A stretch of DNA of 64,000 nucleotides from Bacillus spongiae (GTDB lineage Bacteria; Bacillota; Bacilli; Bacillales; Bacillaceae_K), in assembly GCF_037120725.1 (NCBI RefSeq), contig NZ_JBBAXC010000007.1, positions 1 to 64,000 on the forward strand. The letters are read 5' to 3'. Positions 50,463 to 60,513 of this stretch are shown piece after piece (position 1 is the first letter of the stretch; every line of letters begins with the position of its first letter). Made by a program: the position numbers and the translations under genes. Under the pieces are notes generated by a model, which saw only the letters and a program-made list of their open reading frames with translations, did no database searches and had not been told where the DNA came from.

Positions 50463-51152
50463 ATGGAGAGGAAAAAAGGGAAAAATGTTGCCGTAAGCTG
50501 GAGTGGTGGGAAAGATAGTTGTCTTGCTTTGTATCGTGTGCTTCAACAGAATGATAATGTCGTTTGTTTAGTCTCAATGGTGTCAGAAAAAGATGATCGA
50601 AATCATGCACACGGTGTACGGCTAGATATTTTAAGGTTGCAAGCTGCCGCATTAGGACTGCCTTTAATTTTAGTGGATTCAGCAGGAGAATATGAATTGT
50701 CTTTAAAAAGGGCACTCTATCTAATAAAAGAGGAATATGGAGTAGAGTCAATCGTTTTTGGAAGCTTATACTCAAAGGAAGATAGAGAATGGAATGAGAA
50801 AGTATCCTATCAATCTGGCCTTCAACCTTTATTTCCAGTATGGATTTCTCAAAATCATTCTTCTAATCTGCTTCATGAGTTTATATCCCTAGGTTTCCAA
50901 TCTATCGTTTGTAGAGCTTCTACTAAGGTTTTTGATTCAACCTGGCCAGGCAGATTACTAGATTGGGATTTCTACAATGAAATTCATCAGACAGAGAGTT
51001 GTGTTATGGGGGAAGCTGGAGAATACCATACATTTGTGTTAGATGGTCCGATTTTTCAGAAGAAAATTGCAATTACACAATCAACGGTCGTGTTGAATTC
51101 CGGGCTATGGTCGTTGGATATTCAATCATGCCGATTATTGGATCATACATAG
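50463..51152 (+). CDS. Dph6-like PP-loop ATP pyrophosphatase
   Basis: A 229-residue protein with the PP-loop SWSGGKDSCLAL at about residues 11-22 and the downstream FGSLYSKEDREWNEKV segment near 99 of diphthine-ammonia-ligase (Dph6) relatives. It also has GEAGEYHTFVLDGPIF near 181, the family signature. Bacteria lack diphthamide, so its true substrate is unknown. The ATG at 50463 is chosen over a longer frame opening at 50424, because the family starts just before the PP-loop. Confidence 0.87.
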   Translation: MERKKGKNVAVSWSGGKDSCLALYRVLQQNDNVVCLVSMVSEKDDRNHAHGVRLDILRLQAAALGLPLILVDSAGEYELSLKRALYLIKEEYGVESIVFGSLYSKEDREWNEKVSYQSGLQPLFPVWISQNHSSNLLHEFISLGFQSIVCRASTKVFDSTWPGRLLDWDFYNEIHQTESCVMGEAGEYHTFVLDGPIFQKKIAITQSTVVLNSGLWSLDIQSCRLLDHT

Positions 51153-51287
51153 ATTAAAAAGTAGTAAGTTTAATAGAGTCTACCTAATGCTATCAAAGGT
51201 TTAATGTAAGTGGATGGAATACATTTCTTTAGTGTTGACATTGTCTCAACGTGCATATCGAAGGGAAGGAGTGTTAAATAAATACGG

Positions 51288-52166
51288 ATGAAAAAGCTGC
51301 AGCAAGTACTTAATCAATTTAAGTTAAATGTATTATCTGTAGACGATGTACCTCAATCATTCAGTTCAACCGTTTATAAACTTACCTTACTTGATGGTCG
51401 TACAGTTTATCTGAAAATTCCTTATTCACGAGAAAAGCTTCAAAGGGAGTATGCAGCGCTTACCCGTTTATATCATGAGTTTCCTGTTCCACAAGTGTTA
51501 GATTATTGGGAGGGGAATGACGATTTCACCGGTGCACTATTATTATCCACCATTCAAGGTGTGCCGTTAACGGGTAAGGTAGATACAAAGTTAGCCTATG
51601 ATATAGGTGTGTACCATGCTAGGCTCCATGAAGTTGTTCCAAATGAACTGGATGCAACAAGCCCAGTAGAAAATGTGTATGATGATTGGTCTTCGTTTGT
51701 TGAAAGCAAATTTTATTTCTTTGCGAATGAAGTAAAGGAAATGATTCACCCACGTTTATATGAACAATCCTTACATTATTTTAATCATCATATGAAATCA
51801 CTCTCGTCACCAGACGGTCCTTGCTTTATCCACCTTGACTTCCGACCAGGCAATATAATCGTCCATGAAAATCAAGTAGCTGGCATTATCGATTTTGAAA
51901 GTGTTCGTATTGGAGCTACTGAAATGGATTTTACAAAACTAAACCGAGATATTTTTATGAAATACCCAGGAACAATCGAAGCCTATCAACAAGGCTATCA
52001 GTCTATTCGTCCTCTCCTTGATTTGCAAACCATTTTACCTTTTTACCGTTTTTACGATGCTTTTAATTCCATTGGATGGGGCAAAAAGAGAAGCTTTGAA
52101 AAACACCGAGCTTTTGTAGAGGAGAATATGTCGATTTTAAAAACTATCTTGGTGGGCTTTCGATAG
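51288..52166 (+). CDS. aminoglycoside-phosphotransferase-like kinase
   Basis: A 292-residue protein-kinase-like (APH/choline kinase) enzyme. The lysine of YLKIPYSREKLQREY is near residue 44, the Brenner motif FIHLDFRPGNII near 183, and the metal Asp in GIIDFE near 203. It phosphorylates a small molecule; resistance is not implied. The Shine-Dalgarno AAGGGAAGGAG is 16 nt from the ATG. A 6-codon frame from GTG 51271 overlaps the ATG as ATGA, perhaps coupling translation. Confidence 0.85.
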   Translation: MKKLQQVLNQFKLNVLSVDDVPQSFSSTVYKLTLLDGRTVYLKIPYSREKLQREYAALTRLYHEFPVPQVLDYWEGNDDFTGALLLSTIQGVPLTGKVDTKLAYDIGVYHARLHEVVPNELDATSPVENVYDDWSSFVESKFYFFANEVKEMIHPRLYEQSLHYFNHHMKSLSSPDGPCFIHLDFRPGNIIVHENQVAGIIDFESVRIGATEMDFTKLNRDIFMKYPGTIEAYQQGYQSIRPLLDLQTILPFYRFYDAFNSIGWGKKRSFEKHRAFVEENMSILKTILVGFR

Positions 52167-52388
52167 GGATATATAAAGCAAGTGAAATCATGATGCAACC
52201 ATTGGTCTAGCACTTAAATTAATGGCAAAGTCATCATGATCGATTGTGTATCAGGATATTGAAAAGATGGTGGTTAAATGGTGAAAGTTCATACTTACCA
52301 TTTCAGCATTGAGATTTTTACTCGTATTAGGGTTTTCGTGTAGTGGAGGAATGTACAAAGAGAAAAATTATTCATAAGGGGTGTGTAT

Positions 52389-52760
52389 ATGGAACTCATC
52401 GCATTTATTTTTACTTTATTAGTAGCAATCGAACATGTATACATTATGGTGTTAGAAATGTTTTTTTCAACTAGTAAAACAGCGCAAAGAACATTTAAGG
52501 TGTCAGAAGAGTTACTAAACCACCCAAAAGTAAAAACGTTATTTGCTAACCAGGGGTTATATAATGGTTTTCTAGCTGCGGGTTTAGTTTGGGGATTATT
52601 TTTTGTGCCAGACTCATTTGAAATAAGTGTTCAAGTTTTCTTCCTCCTATGTGTAATTAGTGCGGCTGTATTTGGGGCGTTAACAGCGAATAAAGGAATT
52701 TTACTAAAACAAGGACTTCCAGCGATTTTAGCTTTACTCTTCATATTGCTTTCAATATAA
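52389..52760 (+). CDS. DUF1304 membrane protein
   Basis: A 123-residue protein with four likely helices (about residues 3-22, 58-73, 79-98 and 104-121). The loop LEMFFSTSKTAQRTFKVS after helix 1 is typical of DUF1304 proteins. Its function is unknown. ATG 52389 lies 7 nt from AAGGGG; a GTG two codons earlier is less well placed. It stands alone between intergenic stretches of 222 and 106 nt. Confidence 0.85.
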   Translation: MELIAFIFTLLVAIEHVYIMVLEMFFSTSKTAQRTFKVSEELLNHPKVKTLFANQGLYNGFLAAGLVWGLFFVPDSFEISVQVFFLLCVISAAVFGALTANKGILLKQGLPAILALLFILLSI

Positions 52761-52866
52761 CGAGGTTATTCTTCCGTTTTAAATGAAATGTATGCAGAAT
52801 GAGTAGGTTGCTAGTGAACACTAGCACCTTTTCTTTTGGGGTCCGATTTTTATAGGAGGAAATATA

Positions 52867-54087
52867 ATGGGACGTTCCTATTATGGTTTATTAATAAGCC
52901 AGACAACAACAAATTTAGGTTTTTCACTTTATACGATGTCTGTGGTGTTGTTTTTATACCATGCTACAGGTTCAACGACTTTATCAGCAGGAGTTACGTT
53001 GATAAGCGTCATATCCCGCATGGCAAGCAGTACACTGCTTCCTACTTTCTCAGACCGTTATCAACTGCGTTCTCTTTTGCTTTTTTCTCAAGTATTACAA
53101 TGGTTTTTCCTTTTACTTCTTTGCTTTTTGTTTTCTATTGATATATCAAAAATGACAATCGTATTAACCTATGTTGTCATAGCGATTATTTCGTTCTTTA
53201 ATGGCTGGTTTTCTCCATTAAAAAGTACTTTAGTACGTTCAATCGTTCCTGAACATGAAAGAGTAAAGGCAAATAGTTTACTTTCAACGATTGATCAAAC
53301 ATTTTTATTTGGAGGCTGGACATTTGGTGGGTTATTCCTATCCTTCTTTGGCGCAGCTGTAACGGTAGGAATGTCCGTATTTCTAGTGCTTCTATCGTTT
53401 TTATGTCTACTCACTGTAAAGGTTCAAAAGAAATCAACATTAAGTTCGAATGAATCATTTAAAGCCCGTTTAACCAATGGATGGAAATTTTTATATCGGC
53501 ATAAAGGGTTACGAGTAATCGTAACAATGGACTTAATGGAAGCTTGGGTCGGAACCATTTGGATTGGTGCTGTTACTTTGGCATTTGTCAATGAAGCTTT
53601 GCAGTTAGGAGAGACTTGGTGGGGGTACATTAATGGAGCCTATTATTTAGGAACGATTATTGGAGGAGTTGTTGTCTATCACTTTTCAACCAAATTACGT
53701 GGTCGTCTAACCCCTTTTATGTTAGCTGGTGCTAGTATTTTTGGTGTTTTAACCCTACTTTATGGTTTGGTATCAAATCCTTATATGGCTTTACTATTAG
53801 TATTATTAATGGGACCAGCCTATCAACTTCGAGACCTTGCCCAAGAAACTATGTTTCAAAATAGTGCGGATCAAGAGACACTCACAAAAATTTTTGCAGC
53901 GAGATCCGTTCTCGTTCAATTTATTTTCATCTTATCTATCATTGGAATTGGAGTAGTGGTTGATCTTATAGGTGCACGCCTTGTTTATATCTTGGCGGGA
54001 GGTCTATTAATTAGTTCTTCAATTTATGGCTTCATGAATTTAATGGTAAAAAAGAATGGGATGAGTCTGGAAAGAGATTTATCTTAA
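52867..54087 (+). CDS. MFS transporter
   Basis: A 406-residue transporter with about 12 helices in two halves. It resembles the MFS_3-type exporters (first helix LLISQTTTNLGFSLYTMSVVLFLY; WFSPLKSTLVRSIVP near 117, a conserved loop of this group). The substrate, possibly a drug or metabolite, cannot be told from sequence. ATAGGAGG precedes the ATG. A palindrome identical to the one before the EPS operon lies 97 nt after its stop. Confidence 0.87.
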   Translation: MGRSYYGLLISQTTTNLGFSLYTMSVVLFLYHATGSTTLSAGVTLISVISRMASSTLLPTFSDRYQLRSLLLFSQVLQWFFLLLLCFLFSIDISKMTIVLTYVVIAIISFFNGWFSPLKSTLVRSIVPEHERVKANSLLSTIDQTFLFGGWTFGGLFLSFFGAAVTVGMSVFLVLLSFLCLLTVKVQKKSTLSSNESFKARLTNGWKFLYRHKGLRVIVTMDLMEAWVGTIWIGAVTLAFVNEALQLGETWWGYINGAYYLGTIIGGVVVYHFSTKLRGRLTPFMLAGASIFGVLTLLYGLVSNPYMALLLVLLMGPAYQLRDLAQETMFQNSADQETLTKIFAARSVLVQFIFILSIIGIGVVVDLIGARLVYILAGGLLISSSIYGFMNLMVKKNGMSLERDLS

Positions 54088-54183
54088 CATTGTCACGATA
54101 GGGACATCCATTCGTTCCCCTAGTATAGAGAGATAAATTTGATTCCTTTACTGCGAAAAGTGGATTCTTGCAAATAGTTAATG

Positions 54184-54203
54184 TTAATCAAACGTTTGTT
54201 TAA
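54184..54203. promoter_or_regulatory. 20-bp palindrome, second copy of the EPS-upstream operator
   Basis: TTAATCAAACGTTTGTTTAA is identical to 34864-34883 and almost perfectly symmetric. It lies 275 bp before yueI and 97 bp after the MFS gene. A regulator binding here would be shared with the EPS site. No TetR-type gene is in the window. The rest of 54088-54477 is AT-rich, with no gene found. Confidence 0.65.
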
Positions 54204-54477
54204 TCTGTAGAATGTTAAATCTATTGACTGGATGGAGATAATCTTACATTAAAAAGGATGGCTAAACATGTTAAGTCGGAGCTGTATACGCTTGGTTAAG
54301 GAGTAGAGCATGTTTATTTACTCTTTATTGCCCACAAGCTTATACTGTTTAGAGAAAGGATGCAAGGTGATGTTATTTCTTCTAGGTAACATCAGTTACA
54401 TTGTGTATGACCTTTTGGCTGTTGTTACATAAAGTAATAAGGAACCATTCATAATAGGTAATAAAGGAGATTTTCAA

Positions 54478-54915
54478 ATGGTAAAAAAATCGGTCGATGA
54501 TTATTTACAAGAAGGAATGTACGGGAAGAAAGAGCTCAAGCCTGATGAACGAAGACGGTATTTAGGAACATTTCGTGAAAGAGTACTTGTGGCGTTAACC
54601 AAAAGTCAAGTTCGAAAAAAGGGCGTTTATCAGGAGATTGAGGAATTAATGAAGAGCCATCCTAAAGCTCACCTTCTTCTAAATGGAAATATGAATTATT
54701 CCTATTTGTCGGATTATATTAAAAAGGCTAATCAATTTAATCTCCACTATACGATGGTGACGAATAAAGAGTATGATTGTGAATATGGCTTGGTTTTAGC
54801 CTATGATTATGCCATTAATAAAAAGGACATTTTACTATCAGACAATGAGGACTCGCCCAAAGCCTCATCTCCGCAGAAAAAACCATCATTATTTCATAAG
54901 CTCTTTAAAAAATAA
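54478..54915 (+). CDS. yueI: YueI family protein (DUF1694)
   Basis: A 145-residue soluble protein matching YueI: SVDDYLQEGMYGKKELKPDE at the start, RRRYLGTFRERVLVALTKSQV near 25-45, and HLLLNGNMNYSYLSDYIKKA near 65. It is basic at the C-terminus (KKPSLFHKLFKK). The function is unknown. AAAGGAG precedes the ATG. A terminator overlaps its stop codon, so the gene stands alone. Confidence 0.9.
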   Translation: MVKKSVDDYLQEGMYGKKELKPDERRRYLGTFRERVLVALTKSQVRKKGVYQEIEELMKSHPKAHLLLNGNMNYSYLSDYIKKANQFNLHYTMVTNKEYDCEYGLVLAYDYAINKKDILLSDNEDSPKASSPQKKPSLFHKLFKK

Positions 54916-54944
54916 GCTGTATCGATGAAGATACAGCTTTTTGT
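54912..54944 (+). terminator. terminator after yueI
   Basis: A perfect 9-bp stem (agctgtatc with gatacagct) is followed by tttttg. The 5' arm overlaps the yueI stop codon. Confidence 0.87.
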
Positions 54945-55037
54945 TTACGGAAACTTAGCTAGTTACTATGATACCTTCCATGAGGGTCACCTTTTTACTT
55001 TAATAGAATAAAAATTAGCTCAATTCATTGACGGATG

Positions 55038-55067
55038 TTGTCAGAATAAGGACAGGTTTGTTAAGAT
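55038..55067 (+). promoter_or_regulatory. gatCAB promoter candidate
   Basis: TTGTCA at 55038-55043 and TAAGAT at 55062-55067, with 18-nt spacing, lie 45 nt before gatC. The match is moderate. Confidence 0.45.
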
Positions 55068-55112
55068 GTTTTTATTATTGTGAGAGTTCGAACATTTCGG
55101 AGGTGAAAGGAT

Positions 55113-55403
55113 ATGTCAAAAATATCAAAGGACGAAGTAAGACATGTAGCGAATTTAGCTCGGCTAGCTGTAACTGAAGAAGAGGTTGAAATTTTTACAA
55201 AGCAGTTAGGCTCCATTATTAGCTTTGCAGAGCAGTTGAATGAGGTCGATACGAGTCATGTTGAACCTACGTCTCATGTAATTCCATTGAAAAATGTCTT
55301 CCGTGACGATAAGCCGATGAACGGTCTTCCTCGTGAAGAAGTATTGAAAAATGCACCTAAGCATCAAGATGGGCAAATTGTGGTACCACCTATTTTAGAA
55401 TAA
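55113..55403 (+). CDS. gatC: glutamyl-tRNA(Gln) amidotransferase subunit C
   Basis: GatC is the small 96-residue subunit that wraps between GatA and GatB. The family pattern [20 protein letters not shown] is at residues 4-23, and [15 protein letters not shown] near 52 with the C-terminal [10 protein letters not shown] complete it. The complex converts Glu-tRNA(Gln) to Gln-tRNA(Gln) in bacteria lacking glutaminyl-tRNA synthetase. CGGAGG precedes the ATG. It is the first gene of gatCAB. Confidence 0.97.
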   Translation: MSKISKDEVRHVANLARLAVTEEEVEIFTKQLGSIISFAEQLNEVDTSHVEPTSHVIPLKNVFRDDKPMNGLPREEVLKNAPKHQDGQIVVPPILE

Positions 55404-55415
55404 GGAGGAAGAAGT

Positions 55416-56876
55416 GTGTCGTTATTTGAATCAAACCTAGTAGAGTTACAGCAGTTATTACATAAAAAAGAATTGACTGTGTCTGACTTAGTAAACGAAT
55501 CGTTTAAACGAATTGCGGAAGTGGATGATAAAGTACAGGCGTTTATTACTTTAAATGAAGAAAAAGCTCGTCGCCAAGCAAAGGCACTTGATGAAAAACT
55601 CGGTACAGACGAAGGAAAAGGAATGCTCTTTGGGTTACCGATTGGGTTAAAAGATAATATTGTAACGAAAGGGCTTCGCACAACATGCTCAAGTAAAATT
55701 CTTGAGAACTTTGATCCTATCTACAATGCAACCGTTGTAAACAAACTTGAAGCAGAAGAAGCGATTACAATTGGGAAGCTAAATATGGACGAGTTTGCTA
55801 TGGGCTCTTCCACAGAAAACGCTCGCTTTCAATTAACGCGTAATCCGTGGAACTTAGAAACCGTACCTGGAGGGTCTTCAGGGGGTTCTGCTGCTGCTGT
55901 TGCAGCAGGAGAAGTACCGTTTTCATTAGGGTCTGATACAGGTGGGTCAATTCGCCAACCTGCTGCTTTTACTGGAACAGTTGGCTTAAAGCCGACCTAT
56001 GGACGTGTTTCACGCTTCGGTCTTGTCGCGTTTGCTTCATCGCTCGATCAAATCGGCCCAATTACACGTAACGTAGAAGACAATGCGTTTTTGATGCAAG
56101 CAATCTCTGGGTATGATGAAAATGATTCGACATCAGCAAATGTGGACGTCCCTCCTTTTACCCATGCCTTAACAGGAGATATAAAGGGGTTAAATATTGC
56201 AGTTCCGAAAGAGTATTTAAGTGAAGGAGTAGGAAAGGAAGCTCGCCAAGCTGTTTTAGCTTCATTAAAGGTACTTGAAAGCTTAGGCGCAACATGGGAG
56301 GAAGTATCGTTACCGCATAGCCAGTATGGTATAGCAGCCTACTATCTATTATCCTCCTCAGAAGCTTCGGCTAACCTTTCACGCTTCGACGGTGTTCGAT
56401 ATGGCTATCGTACAGAAAATCCTGAAAACTTACTAGATATGTATAAGAAAACAAGGGCAGAAGGATTCGGTGAAGAGGTGAAAAGGCGCATCATGCTAGG
56501 AACGTTCGCCCTAAGCTCAGGGTACTATGAGGCTTATTATAAGAAGGCCCAGCAAGTGCGCACATTAATAATGAACGATTTTGAAAAGGTATTAAATAAA
56601 TACGATGTCATCATTGGACCTACGACACCTACCCCTGCATTTAACATTGGGGAAAAAATAGATGACCCACTTACGATGTATGCCAATGATCTATTAACGA
56701 TTCCTGTTAACCTAGCAGGTGTTCCAGCTATTTCTGTTCCTTGTGGCTTTTCAAAAAGTGGATTACCATTAGGTTTACAAGTGATTGGACGGCATTTTGA
56801 TGAAAGTACGATTTACCGGGTAGCCCATGCTTTTGAACAAGCAACCGATTTTCATAAACAAAAACCAATCTTGTAA
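55416..56876 (+). CDS. gatA: glutamyl-tRNA(Gln) amidotransferase subunit A
   Basis: GatA is the amidase that releases ammonia from glutamine. The Ser-cisSer-Lys triad is visible: K in [11 protein letters not shown] near residue 79, the cis-Ser region in [15 protein letters not shown] near 150, and the nucleophile in [12 protein letters not shown] near 170-181. The length of 486 is normal. The start is GTG, with AAGGAGGAAG upstream, 12 nt after gatC. Confidence 0.98.
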   Translation: MSLFESNLVELQQLLHKKELTVSDLVNESFKRIAEVDDKVQAFITLNEEKARRQAKALDEKLGTDEGKGMLFGLPIGLKDNIVTKGLRTTCSSKILENFDPIYNATVVNKLEAEEAITIGKLNMDEFAMGSSTENARFQLTRNPWNLETVPGGSSGGSAAAVAAGEVPFSLGSDTGGSIRQPAAFTGTVGLKPTYGRVSRFGLVAFASSLDQIGPITRNVEDNAFLMQAISGYDENDSTSANVDVPPFTHALTGDIKGLNIAVPKEYLSEGVGKEARQAVLASLKVLESLGATWEEVSLPHSQYGIAAYYLLSSSEASANLSRFDGVRYGYRTENPENLLDMYKKTRAEGFGEEVKRRIMLGTFALSSGYYEAYYKKAQQVRTLIMNDFEKVLNKYDVIIGPTTPTPAFNIGEKIDDPLTMYANDLLTIPVNLAGVPAISVPCGFSKSGLPLGLQVIGRHFDESTIYRVAHAFEQATDFHKQKPIL

Positions 56877-56890
56877 GGGGGGATTTATTG

Positions 56891-58318
56891 ATGGAATTTG
56901 AAACGGTTATAGGACTTGAAGTTCATGTCGAATTAAAAACAGACAGCAAAATCTTTTCATCTGCACCGAATCACTTTGGAGCAGAGCCAAATACGAATAC
57001 AAATGTGATCGACCTTGGATATCCAGGTGTACTTCCTGTTCTTAATAAGCGAGTGGTCGATTACGGCATGAAAGCGGCAATGGCATTAAACTGTGACATT
57101 GCCGAAGTGACTAAATTTGATCGGAAGAACTATTTTTATCCAGATAACCCGAAAGCATACCAAATCTCCCAGTTTGATAAGCCGATTGGTGAAAATGGCT
57201 GGATTGACATTGAAGTGGATGGGAAGAAGAAACGAATTGGGATTACGCGTCTTCATTTAGAAGAGGATGCAGGGAAGTTGACCCATACTGCGGAAGGCTC
57301 CCTTTGTGACTACAATCGTCAAGGAACACCGCTTGTCGAAATTGTGTCAGAGCCTGATATCCGTACAGCGGAGGAAGCGTATGCTTATTTAGAAAAGTTA
57401 AAAGCGATTATTCAATATACAGGAGTATCAGACTGTAAGATGGAAGAAGGCTCCCTTCGTTGTGACGCTAATATTTCCCTTCGGCCGGTTGGTCAGAAAG
57501 CCTTTGGAACGAAAACAGAGTTGAAAAATTTAAATTCATTTAATTTCGTGAAAAGGGGATTGGAGTTTGAAGAGAAACGACAAGAAGAAGTCTTATTGGC
57601 TGGTGGTTCGATTCAACAAGAAACCCGCCGATTTGACGAAGCAACAGGCGAGACGATCTTAATGCGTGTAAAAGAAGGATCAGAGGATTATCGTTATTTC
57701 CCAGAACCAGATCTTGTCGAAACCCATATTAATGAGGAATGGAAGGAACGGATTCGTGCTGAAATTCCGCCATTACCTGATCAACGTCAACATCATTATG
57801 TAGAAGAGCTTGGCTTACCAGCCTACGATGCCAACATTTTGACAATGACGATTGAAATGGCCGATTTCTTTGAAGAAACCGTACAAGCTGGAGCCGATGC
57901 TAAGCTTGCGTCTAACTGGTTAATGGGAGAAGTATCTGGCTATTTAAACGCTGAACAAAAAGAATTAGCCGATCTTCCTCTAACTCCAAAAAGCTTAGCG
58001 GAGATGATTGCGTTGATTGAAAAAGGGGTTATTTCTTCTAAAATTGCGAAGACCGTCTTCAAAGAGCTCGTGGTGAACGGGGGTAGTCCAGAAGCAATCG
58101 TTAACGAAAAAGGATTGGTCCAAATTTCGGACGAAGATGAGCTATTGAAGCTAGTCGAGAGTATCCTTGACCAAAACGAACAATCCATTGAGGATTTTAA
58201 AAATGGGAAGAAAAAGGCCGTAGGCTTCCTTGTTGGTCAAATGATGAAAGCGACAAAAGGGCAAGGAAACCCACAAATTATAAATAAATTACTACTGCAA
58301 GAGTTAAACAAGCGATAG
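56891..58318 (+). CDS. gatB: glutamyl-tRNA(Gln) amidotransferase subunit B
   Basis: GatB binds the tRNA, activates the glutamyl group with ATP and receives ammonia through a tunnel. [17 protein letters not shown] opens the kinase-like domain, [17 protein letters not shown] is near residue 79, and the C-terminal YqeY-like domain ends [19 protein letters not shown]. It has 475 residues. ATG 56891 is taken, since the family starts there; a TTG one codon upstream is in frame. The poly-G binding site AAGGGGGG is close by. Confidence 0.98.
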   Translation: MEFETVIGLEVHVELKTDSKIFSSAPNHFGAEPNTNTNVIDLGYPGVLPVLNKRVVDYGMKAAMALNCDIAEVTKFDRKNYFYPDNPKAYQISQFDKPIGENGWIDIEVDGKKKRIGITRLHLEEDAGKLTHTAEGSLCDYNRQGTPLVEIVSEPDIRTAEEAYAYLEKLKAIIQYTGVSDCKMEEGSLRCDANISLRPVGQKAFGTKTELKNLNSFNFVKRGLEFEEKRQEEVLLAGGSIQQETRRFDEATGETILMRVKEGSEDYRYFPEPDLVETHINEEWKERIRAEIPPLPDQRQHHYVEELGLPAYDANILTMTIEMADFFEETVQAGADAKLASNWLMGEVSGYLNAEQKELADLPLTPKSLAEMIALIEKGVISSKIAKTVFKELVVNGGSPEAIVNEKGLVQISDEDELLKLVESILDQNEQSIEDFKNGKKKAVGFLVGQMMKATKGQGNPQIINKLLLQELNKR

Positions 58319-58365
58319 ATAATGTTCGTTATGCTGGTAATGGAACGAACATTGTCATATGGAAA

Positions 58366-58408
58366 AAGAAAGCTCAGTGCTATTCGATAGCGCTGAGCTT
58401 TCTTTTTT
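58366..58408 (+). terminator. gatCAB terminator
   Basis: A long stem (gaaagctcagtgct with agcgctgagctttc, one wobble) is followed by ttttttt. A separate perfect 10-bp hairpin at 58321-58353 (aatgttcgtt with aacgaacatt) precedes it without a T run. Confidence 0.9.
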
Positions 58409-58720
58409 TATTGCGTAGATTCTAAGAATAAACCATTATGAAGCAGTTTAGCCACCGGTAGGCCTTTAAAATATAGGCAAAAAGATTAAGACCATTTCAA
58501 TCCCCATTTTATCGCCTCTTAACAAGTATAAGGTCATTTTCTTATCTATAAATTATTAAGCATTCCTCGAATTTTTGAATTAGAAGGAATTACTTAAAAT
58601 AGAGCTCGATATTTGTCACTTGGAGAATGACATTATTCTTATTCATTCTACAAGACTAGACTACTAGGATATATGGCCTATTTGGTAAAAATAGGTCAAA
58701 AAGCGTCTAGTATTTTTTCT
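58409..58720 (+). ncRNA. candidate small RNA or leader ending in an orphan terminator
   Basis: No open frame of note is present. At 58655-58711 a two-part stem (actagac/gtctagt outside, ggcctattt/aaatagg-tc inside) is followed by attttttctc, a good intrinsic terminator. The gatB terminator already ends transcription at 58408, so this one must serve a transcript starting between 58409 and about 58620. That transcript is either a small RNA or the leader of the protease gene under attenuation. I could not identify the promoter. Confidence 0.4.
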
Positions 58721-58791
58721 CTAAATAAAATATATTTTTTAGTGTTAATATTCCAAATATTAATAAAATTTAGAAAAGGAAGTGTTTTTAT

Positions 58792-60450
58792 TTGAAAAAA
58801 CAATTACTAGTTTTAGGTTTAGCAGCAGGATTGGTAGCAAGTCCCATTCTGTCTCAAGAGACGTTAGGTGCAGCGGATGTTCATGAAAAAATAAAGTGGA
58901 GCCAAAAGGTTGGAACACCAGAGTTTGTTGCAGGTAAGCTGACAAAACCATCTAGTAAAAACGCCGAAGAGGTTGTATTTGGATATATTAATGAGAATCG
59001 AACGAAGTTTAAAGTGTCAGGAGAGGCAAAAACCTCTTTCATTGTAAAGGAACAAAAGAAGGATGAGTTAGGGTATACATACCTGCGCCTTCAACAGGTA
59101 TATAAAGGGACTCCTGTCTATGGTGCAGTCATGACCGCCCATGTAGATGGTGAAGGAGTTTTAACAGCTGTCTCAGGAGCAGTCCAGCCTGATTTAGATC
59201 AAAAAGGCGCGTTAAAAGCAGGAGGTAAGCTGAAAAAGCAAGAGGCAACAACGGTGGCAGAGCAAGACCTTATCGAATCATTAGGCTCTACTCCTGAGTA
59301 CGAATATGCACCAAAATCAGAATTAGTCATTTTTGTTGATGGGGAAGAAGCTCACTATGCTTATCAAGTTAATTTAAATTTCTTATCGCCTGAACCTGGA
59401 AATTGGAACTATTTTGTTGATGCTGTTACAGGTAAGGTATTAAATAAAATCAATGAAATTCATACCGCCAAAGGTAAACCTGGAAAGCCTGGTGGGAATA
59501 ATGGAACAGATGAAGTGGGAACAGGTATAGGTGTATTAGGAGGTCAAAAGTCGTTAAATACGTACTTATCTTCTTCCACCTATTATTTACAAGATAATAC
59601 AAGAGGTGGGGGAATCTTTACGTATGATGCCAATCAGAGAACTCGCCTTCCAGGTAGCTTGTGGGCAGATGATGATAATGTACTGAATGCTAGCTATGAT
59701 GGAGCCGCTGTTGATGCACATCACTATGCAGGTGTGACGTATGATTATTATATGAATGTGTTCAATCGAGATAGCTATGATGGAAAGGGAGCACCGCTTG
59801 AGTCAACTGTTCATTATAGCAGAAGCTATAATAATGCTTTTTGGAACGGTAGACAAATGGTTTATGGAGATGGCGATGGTTCGACCTTTATTCCACTATC
59901 TGGTTCACTAGATGTCGTTGCGCATGAATTAACGCATGCTGTAACGGATACAACAGCGGATCTTATTTACTCCTATGAGTCCGGTGCTATCAATGAGGCA
60001 ATGTCTGATATTTTTGGAACATTAGTAGAGTTTGAGGCAAACAATAATCCAGATTGGGAAATGGGAGAAGATGTGTACACACCAGGTGTAAGAAATGATG
60101 CTCTTCGTTCACTAAGTGATCCAACGAAGTACAATGATCCAGATCATTATTCCGTTCGCTATACAGGCTCGGGAGATAATGGTGGTGTTCATATCAACAG
60201 TGGAATCATTAATAAGGCAGCCTATTTATTAAGTGAAGGTGGAAGCCACTATGGCGTCACAGTGAGGGGCATTGGTCAGGATAAGCTAGGTGATATCTTC
60301 TACCGCTCTTTAACACAGTATTTAACGCCAAGTTCTTCCTTTAGTCATCTTCGCGCGACGGCTGTACAAAGTGCAACAGATCTTTACGGTGCAGGTAGCG
60401 CAGAAGTGACGAGTGTCAATCAAGCGTTTGACGCAGTCGGAATCGAATAA
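58792..60450 (+). CDS. npr: secreted neutral metalloprotease, thermolysin family (M4)
   Basis: A 552-residue preproenzyme. A signal peptide occupies about residues 1-27 ([17 protein letters not shown]) and an FTP/PepSY-type propeptide runs to about 230. The catalytic domain has the zinc motif HELTH at 378-382, the third zinc ligand Glu402 in GAINEAMSD and the catalytic GVHINSG segment near 463. The spacer before the mature part has a GKPGKPGG stretch. The start is TTG with AAAAGGAAG upstream. It degrades proteins outside the cell. It is convergent with the phosphatase gene. Confidence 0.95.
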   Translation: MKKQLLVLGLAAGLVASPILSQETLGAADVHEKIKWSQKVGTPEFVAGKLTKPSSKNAEEVVFGYINENRTKFKVSGEAKTSFIVKEQKKDELGYTYLRLQQVYKGTPVYGAVMTAHVDGEGVLTAVSGAVQPDLDQKGALKAGGKLKKQEATTVAEQDLIESLGSTPEYEYAPKSELVIFVDGEEAHYAYQVNLNFLSPEPGNWNYFVDAVTGKVLNKINEIHTAKGKPGKPGGNNGTDEVGTGIGVLGGQKSLNTYLSSSTYYLQDNTRGGGIFTYDANQRTRLPGSLWADDDNVLNASYDGAAVDAHHYAGVTYDYYMNVFNRDSYDGKGAPLESTVHYSRSYNNAFWNGRQMVYGDGDGSTFIPLSGSLDVVAHELTHAVTDTTADLIYSYESGAINEAMSDIFGTLVEFEANNNPDWEMGEDVYTPGVRNDALRSLSDPTKYNDPDHYSVRYTGSGDNGGVHINSGIINKAAYLLSEGGSHYGVTVRGIGQDKLGDIFYRSLTQYLTPSSSFSHLRATAVQSATDLYGAGSAEVTSVNQAFDAVGIE

Positions 60451-60473
60451 TATAGAATAAGGATAATGATAAA

Positions 60474-60513
60474 GAAGCGACCTTGGTCACGTACCAAGGT
60501 CGCTTCTGTTTTT
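60474..60513. terminator. bidirectional terminator between protease and phosphatase
   Basis: A perfect 14-bp GC-rich stem (gaagcgaccttggt with accaaggtcgcttc, loop cacgt) has T-rich sequence on both exits. It serves both convergent genes. Confidence 0.92.
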
